Assembly: GCA_011048645.1 (NCBI GenBank)
Contig: DSDR01000098.1
Coordinates: forward strand, 1-7,715
DNA: 7,715 nt
From: Phycisphaerales bacterium
Lineage (GTDB): Bacteria > Planctomycetota > Phycisphaerae > Sedimentisphaerales > Anaerohalosphaeraceae
Direction of reading: 5' to 3'
A program made the translations under genes and the position numbers. The first letter of the stretch is position 1. Each line of letters opens with the position of its first letter. The notes beneath the pieces are model-generated. The model did no database searches. It was not told where the DNA came from and saw only the letters and a list, made by a program, of their open reading frames with translations. Of the stretch, positions 5,532 to 7,715 are shown one piece after another.

Positions 5532-7553
5532 TTACAGGTCGCAGTCCGGCCAGAAGCCGCATTCGAGCCAGGATTGGGCCAGTATCGCAAAGTCGCCGAT
5601 ATCGACGATGCAGTTGTCGTTCAAGTCCAGTTCCGGCTTGAAGCGGCAATACCTGCCGGCCACATCCGAATACATCGTCGCCAGCGTGTCGGCATCCAGC
5701 GCATAATTATAAATCTGCAAATCGTCCATCAGGCCGTGATACAGCGCATCGGCTTCCCAGTTGCTTTGGCCGAGGTAATTGAGTGTACGGGTAACAATCG
5801 TCGGGACACCCAGCGTTCCGGTCTGAATGGAAAAGCCGTTTTTATAGATCACCACATCGCCCGCTTCCGTCATCGTGACCGCAAAGAATTGCCACTCATT
5901 GAGCGTAAGAGCGTTGTTGGCTGTGACCAGGCCGTTATAAGTGTTGAAGGTCAGGTTGGCGGTCGTTCCGTTACGGGTCAGGAAAACATTGTCAACGCCT
6001 GCACCGTTTCCGAAATCAAAGAACCTCGCCCAGTTGGAAACCGTGGACGGCTTGGCCCACATCGTACAGGTCATCCCCGACCGGAAGTTGGCAAAGCCTT
6101 CCGGTAACTGTACATAATCGTCGATCCCGTCAAATTCCATCGCGTCATGCACGCCGTCCTGCACAAAATTCGGCTCACCAAAAAGCGTGCCGTTATACAC
6201 GCCCGTTTCGTCGTCGGCATTAACGTCAAGCGCCCAGTGTGCCAGTTTGCGTTTGACAATCAAATACGCAACTTCGGTCGGGTCGGACTGGCCGCCGGCA
6301 TTGACGCCGATACAGTCATAAGCTCCGTCGTTGAGAACAGAGACATTCTCAAGCGTCAGCGTCGTTGAATACTGAAAGTTTCCCAGTTCAGTGATCGTTA
6401 CTTCAACCTCAGGTTCGTCGAGATTGACGGGCTGGCCGTCTTGATACCAGATGACATCGGTCAGCGGCGACAGCGATTCGAACACGGCGGTAAAGGTCGC
6501 CGTCTCTGCGGGGAACCTGTACTGATCCGCCGGCGAGCTTATGACCAGAGGAACCTCAGAAGTATAAAACTTCCAGATTTGGGTATTGAGAAAGTCGTTG
6601 GGTTCGCCGTAATGATTCGGATCGGACTGCGGATATGCCCACGATTCAACCACCCACGTGAATGTGGCGGGAACGTCCAGCGGCAGATACTCGGCGGGAA
6701 TCGGAACACACTCTGTTTCTTCGGGATCGTCAATCACGGCCAAAGGCGTCAGCAGCGTCTGGTAATTCATCTCGTTGGCGTCAGCCTGCCCAAACCACAC
6801 AATCGCAAGATCGCTGGCCGTATTTGTCCAACAAAGCTGCGACAGATTCAGATCGGTAACGGTAGCGCCGTCTTTCGGCTCAGGATCGGAGGCGCCTCCA
6901 AGAGATGCGTTCGGCATAATCAGCGTGGGCGCTAACCAGCCGTTTTCTTCGGTAACGCCCTCTTTGGCGGCGACATAGAACTGCCGTTCGGGGGGCTGCG
7001 GGATCAGCACAAATGTCACCAGGCCGTTGGTGTCGTTTTTCAAAAACGAAGACAGGTCCAGCGTAGCCGGATCAGAGATCACAGCCACATTGGTAGCACT
7101 CGATACCGCCAATGTTCCCAGCAGGATCAATTTGGTTTCATCAATCGTAAAACTACCGGCCGTTGCGGACAACATCCCGGGAGCATTGTTGTACGTGATG
7201 GTCATTTCCCCCCAGGCGTCATCCACATCATCATCAATCAGCCCGTAGATGTCCCAGGTCCGGGTTGCCCCGCCTTGGGTGATATAGATCTGAAGCTGTG
7301 CATCTGCCATGCTGCCGGAGACGCCGCTGATGTCAAACTTAACATAGCCGATGTGAGCGCGAACTCCCGGATAATTTCTTATATCCATAGTAGCTCCGCC
7401 GCCGTAATTGTTATCCGGGCCCTTATTGGAATCATTGCCCACGAATGCATCGGCGCCCAGGCCGAAGCTTGTATCGCGGATAACCTCGGCCCCGGCCAAG
7501 GTTGTCAGCGATAGGGTAATACACGTTACCCATAACCAACATTGCTTTTTCAT
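5532..7553 (-). CDS. Secreted DNRLRE / Fn3-like / Ig-like / LamG protein with dockerin-like tail
   Basis: A 673-residue protein. Residues 1-22 are a signal peptide (MKKQ, hydrophobic core, cleavage after AGA). Residues 24-213 are DNRLRE/CBM96-like and closely match the 477-residue paralogue (GADAFVGNDSNKGPDNNYGG, VRAHIGYVKFDI, TWDIYGL, DDAWGEM). Residues 219-335 are Fn3-like (LCWTN, FTWVVESW, IWKFYT). Residues 340-434 are Ig-like (VIWYQDGQPV, LNDGAYDCIGVNAGG), though the usual partner for Cys414 appears to be missing. Residues 438-625 are a LamG/concanavalin-like domain (LAHWALD, FDGIDDYVQLP, WQFFAVT, YKNG, GLMDDLQIYNYAL). Residues 636-671 hold a single dockerin-like EF-hand (DLNDNCIVDIGDFAILAQSW) with Cys 636, 648, 665 and 671. 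GGAGG lies 7 bases before ATG. No catalytic motif was seen, so it is best read as a multidomain glycan-binding or structural surface protein. The ligand is unknown. Confidence 0.9.
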   Translation of the reverse strand: MKKQCWLWVTCITLSLTTLAGAEVIRDTSFGLGADAFVGNDSNKGPDNNYGGGATMDIRNYPGVRAHIGYVKFDISGVSGSMADAQLQIYITQGGATRTWDIYGLIDDDVDDAWGEMTITYNNAPGMLSATAGSFTIDETKLILLGTLAVSSATNVAVISDPATLDLSSFLKNDTNGLVTFVLIPQPPERQFYVAAKEGVTEENGWLAPTLIMPNASLGGASDPEPKDGATVTDLNLSQLCWTNTASDLAIVWFGQADANEMNYQTLLTPLAVIDDPEETECVPIPAEYLPLDVPATFTWVVESWAYPQSDPNHYGEPNDFLNTQIWKFYTSEVPLVISSPADQYRFPAETATFTAVFESLSPLTDVIWYQDGQPVNLDEPEVEVTITELGNFQYSTTLTLENVSVLNDGAYDCIGVNAGGQSDPTEVAYLIVKRKLAHWALDVNADDETGVYNGTLFGEPNFVQDGVHDAMEFDGIDDYVQLPEGFANFRSGMTCTMWAKPSTVSNWARFFDFGNGAGVDNVFLTRNGTTANLTFNTYNGLVTANNALTLNEWQFFAVTMTEAGDVVIYKNGFSIQTGTLGVPTIVTRTLNYLGQSNWEADALYHGLMDDLQIYNYALDADTLATMYSDVAGRYCRFKPELDLNDNCIVDIGDFAILAQSWLECGFWPDCDL

Positions 7554-7560
7554 AAAAAAT

Positions 7561-7573
7561 CCTCCGAAAAAAA
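7561..7573 (-). promoter_or_regulatory. Ribosome-binding site with T-tract leader, 673-residue gene
   Basis: Seven T on the minus strand (7573-7567) are followed one base later by GGAGG (7565-7561), then seven bases to ATG at 7553. The site fixes the start, which is also where the signal peptide begins. Confidence 0.75.
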
Positions 7574-7582
7574 CAATACTTT

Positions 7583-7613
7583 ATTATCCTGCCATTACAC
7601 GATGTAATGGTCA
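7583..7613 (-). promoter_or_regulatory. Weak candidate promoter spanning the palindrome
   Basis: On the minus strand ATGACC (7613-7608, four of six matches to TTGACA) is followed after 19 bases by GATAAT (7588-7583, five of six matches to TATAAT). Most of the inverted repeat 7592-7610 falls in the spacer, which would suit an operator. The -35 match and spacing are poor, and promoter rules in planctomycetes are not well enough known to be firm. Confidence 0.2.
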
Positions 7614-7621
7614 TACATCGT
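7592..7621 (-). repeat. Two overlapping inverted repeats in the 72-base gap
   Basis: Repeat one has arms CCATTACA (7592-7599) and TGTAATGG (7603-7610) around a 3-base loop. Repeat two has arms ACGATGTA (7599-7606) and TACATCGT (7614-7621) around a 7-base loop. All arms are perfect 8-base matches, and the two stems share bases 7599-7606, so in RNA only one can form at a time. The pair fills most of the gap between the stop at 7626 and the T-tract/GGAGG leader. It may be a nested operator or an RNA switch-like element; the sequence alone does not decide. Confidence 0.55.
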
Positions 7622-7625
7622 TATG

Positions 7626-7715
7626 CTATTGCTCTTCAGCGAAAAGCCAGTTGTCAGCCATCAGGAGCAGGTCAGGCAGATTGACCTGTCCGTCTCCGCC
7701 GAACGGGGCAATGTC
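7626..7715 (-). CDS. C-terminal end of a protein with dockerin-like repeat (partial)
   Basis: The last 29 residues of a minus-strand gene that enters from the right edge, ending at TAG (7628-7626). The sequence reads DIAPFGGDGQVNLPDLLLMA then DNWLFAEEQ. The GGDGxVNxxDLxxMAxxW pattern is the calcium-binding-loop-plus-helix signature of planctomycete dockerin-like C-termini. Unlike the tails of the two paralogues downstream it has no cysteine in the visible part, so it belongs to a different version of the repeat. The rest of the protein, probably another secreted carbohydrate-active or binding protein, is outside the window. It lies 72 bases ahead of the next gene and in the same direction. 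Confidence 0.75.
   Translation of the reverse strand, partial: DIAPFGGDGQVNLPDLLLMADNWLFAEEQ

Noticed and set aside
5344..5649. 102-residue N-terminal extension of the GH2 reading frame
   Set aside because: It overlaps the 3' end of the 673-residue gene, is rich in Arg and Cys with no domain character, and would place the signal peptide in the interior. A ribosome-binding site and signal peptide mark the start at 5343.
5574..6107. 177-residue open frame on the plus strand opposite the LamG and dockerin-like region
   Set aside because: The minus strand here encodes clear LamG and EF-hand motifs. The plus-strand product shows no recognisable domain, signal peptide or start context.
6441..6935. 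164-residue open frame on the plus strand opposite the Fn3-like and Ig-like region
   Set aside because: It is a shadow of the coding strand. The frame contains no recognisable motif, and no promoter or ribosome-binding site precedes it.
1..7715. Search for CRISPR array, insertion sequence, tRNA, rRNA or defence genes
   Set aside because: No regularly spaced repeats, transposase motifs, terminal inverted repeats, cloverleaf sequence or rRNA signature were seen. The window is almost filled by five secreted-protein genes.

Overview
The window is a stretch of bacterial chromosome, about half to slightly over half GC by eye, in which every supported gene lies on the minus strand. It reads from high to low coordinates as one run of genes for secreted, carbohydrate-related proteins. 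The domain mix points to a planctomycete, probably class Phycisphaerae. The signs are short single-EF-hand dockerin-like C-termini ending in ADFAxxAxxWL-type sequence, a PEP-CTERM sorting tail, DNRLRE-type domains, a LamG domain, an Ig-like domain and a PKD-like domain. This assignment is inferred from domain style and not from a marker gene.

Layout in transcription order: (1) 7715-7626, the last 29 residues of a protein that runs off the window edge and ends in a dockerin-like repeat. (2) 7553-5532, a 673-residue secreted protein with DNRLRE, Fn3-like, Ig-like, LamG and dockerin-like parts. (3) 5343-2386, a 985-residue secreted glycoside hydrolase family 2 enzyme with a C-terminal F5/8-type (discoidin/CBM32-like) domain. 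(4) 2293-860, a 477-residue paralogue of (2) with DNRLRE, Fn3-like, PKD-like and dockerin-like parts. (5) 773-42, a 243-residue DNRLRE protein with a PEP-CTERM anchor. Bases 41-1 hold nothing that can be named.

The genes look like a polysaccharide-handling module. One exo-acting GH2 enzyme is flanked by two closely related binding or structural proteins, and a third DNRLRE protein carries a different cell-envelope sorting signal. No transporter, regulator, sulfatase or SusC/SusD pair is visible, so the substrate cannot be deduced from context.

The spaces between genes are short (72-188 bases), and each contains an inverted repeat. Three of the four starts share a leader in which a T6-T7 tract is followed within 1-3 bases by GGAGG. 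The points most worth a second look are the GH2 acid/base position, which reads GNT instead of GNE; the four-cysteine dockerin-like tails; a 14-bp hairpin whose two G-U pairs form only in minus-strand RNA; and two mutually exclusive stem-loops ahead of the 673-residue gene. No defence system, mobile element, CRISPR array, tRNA or rRNA was seen.
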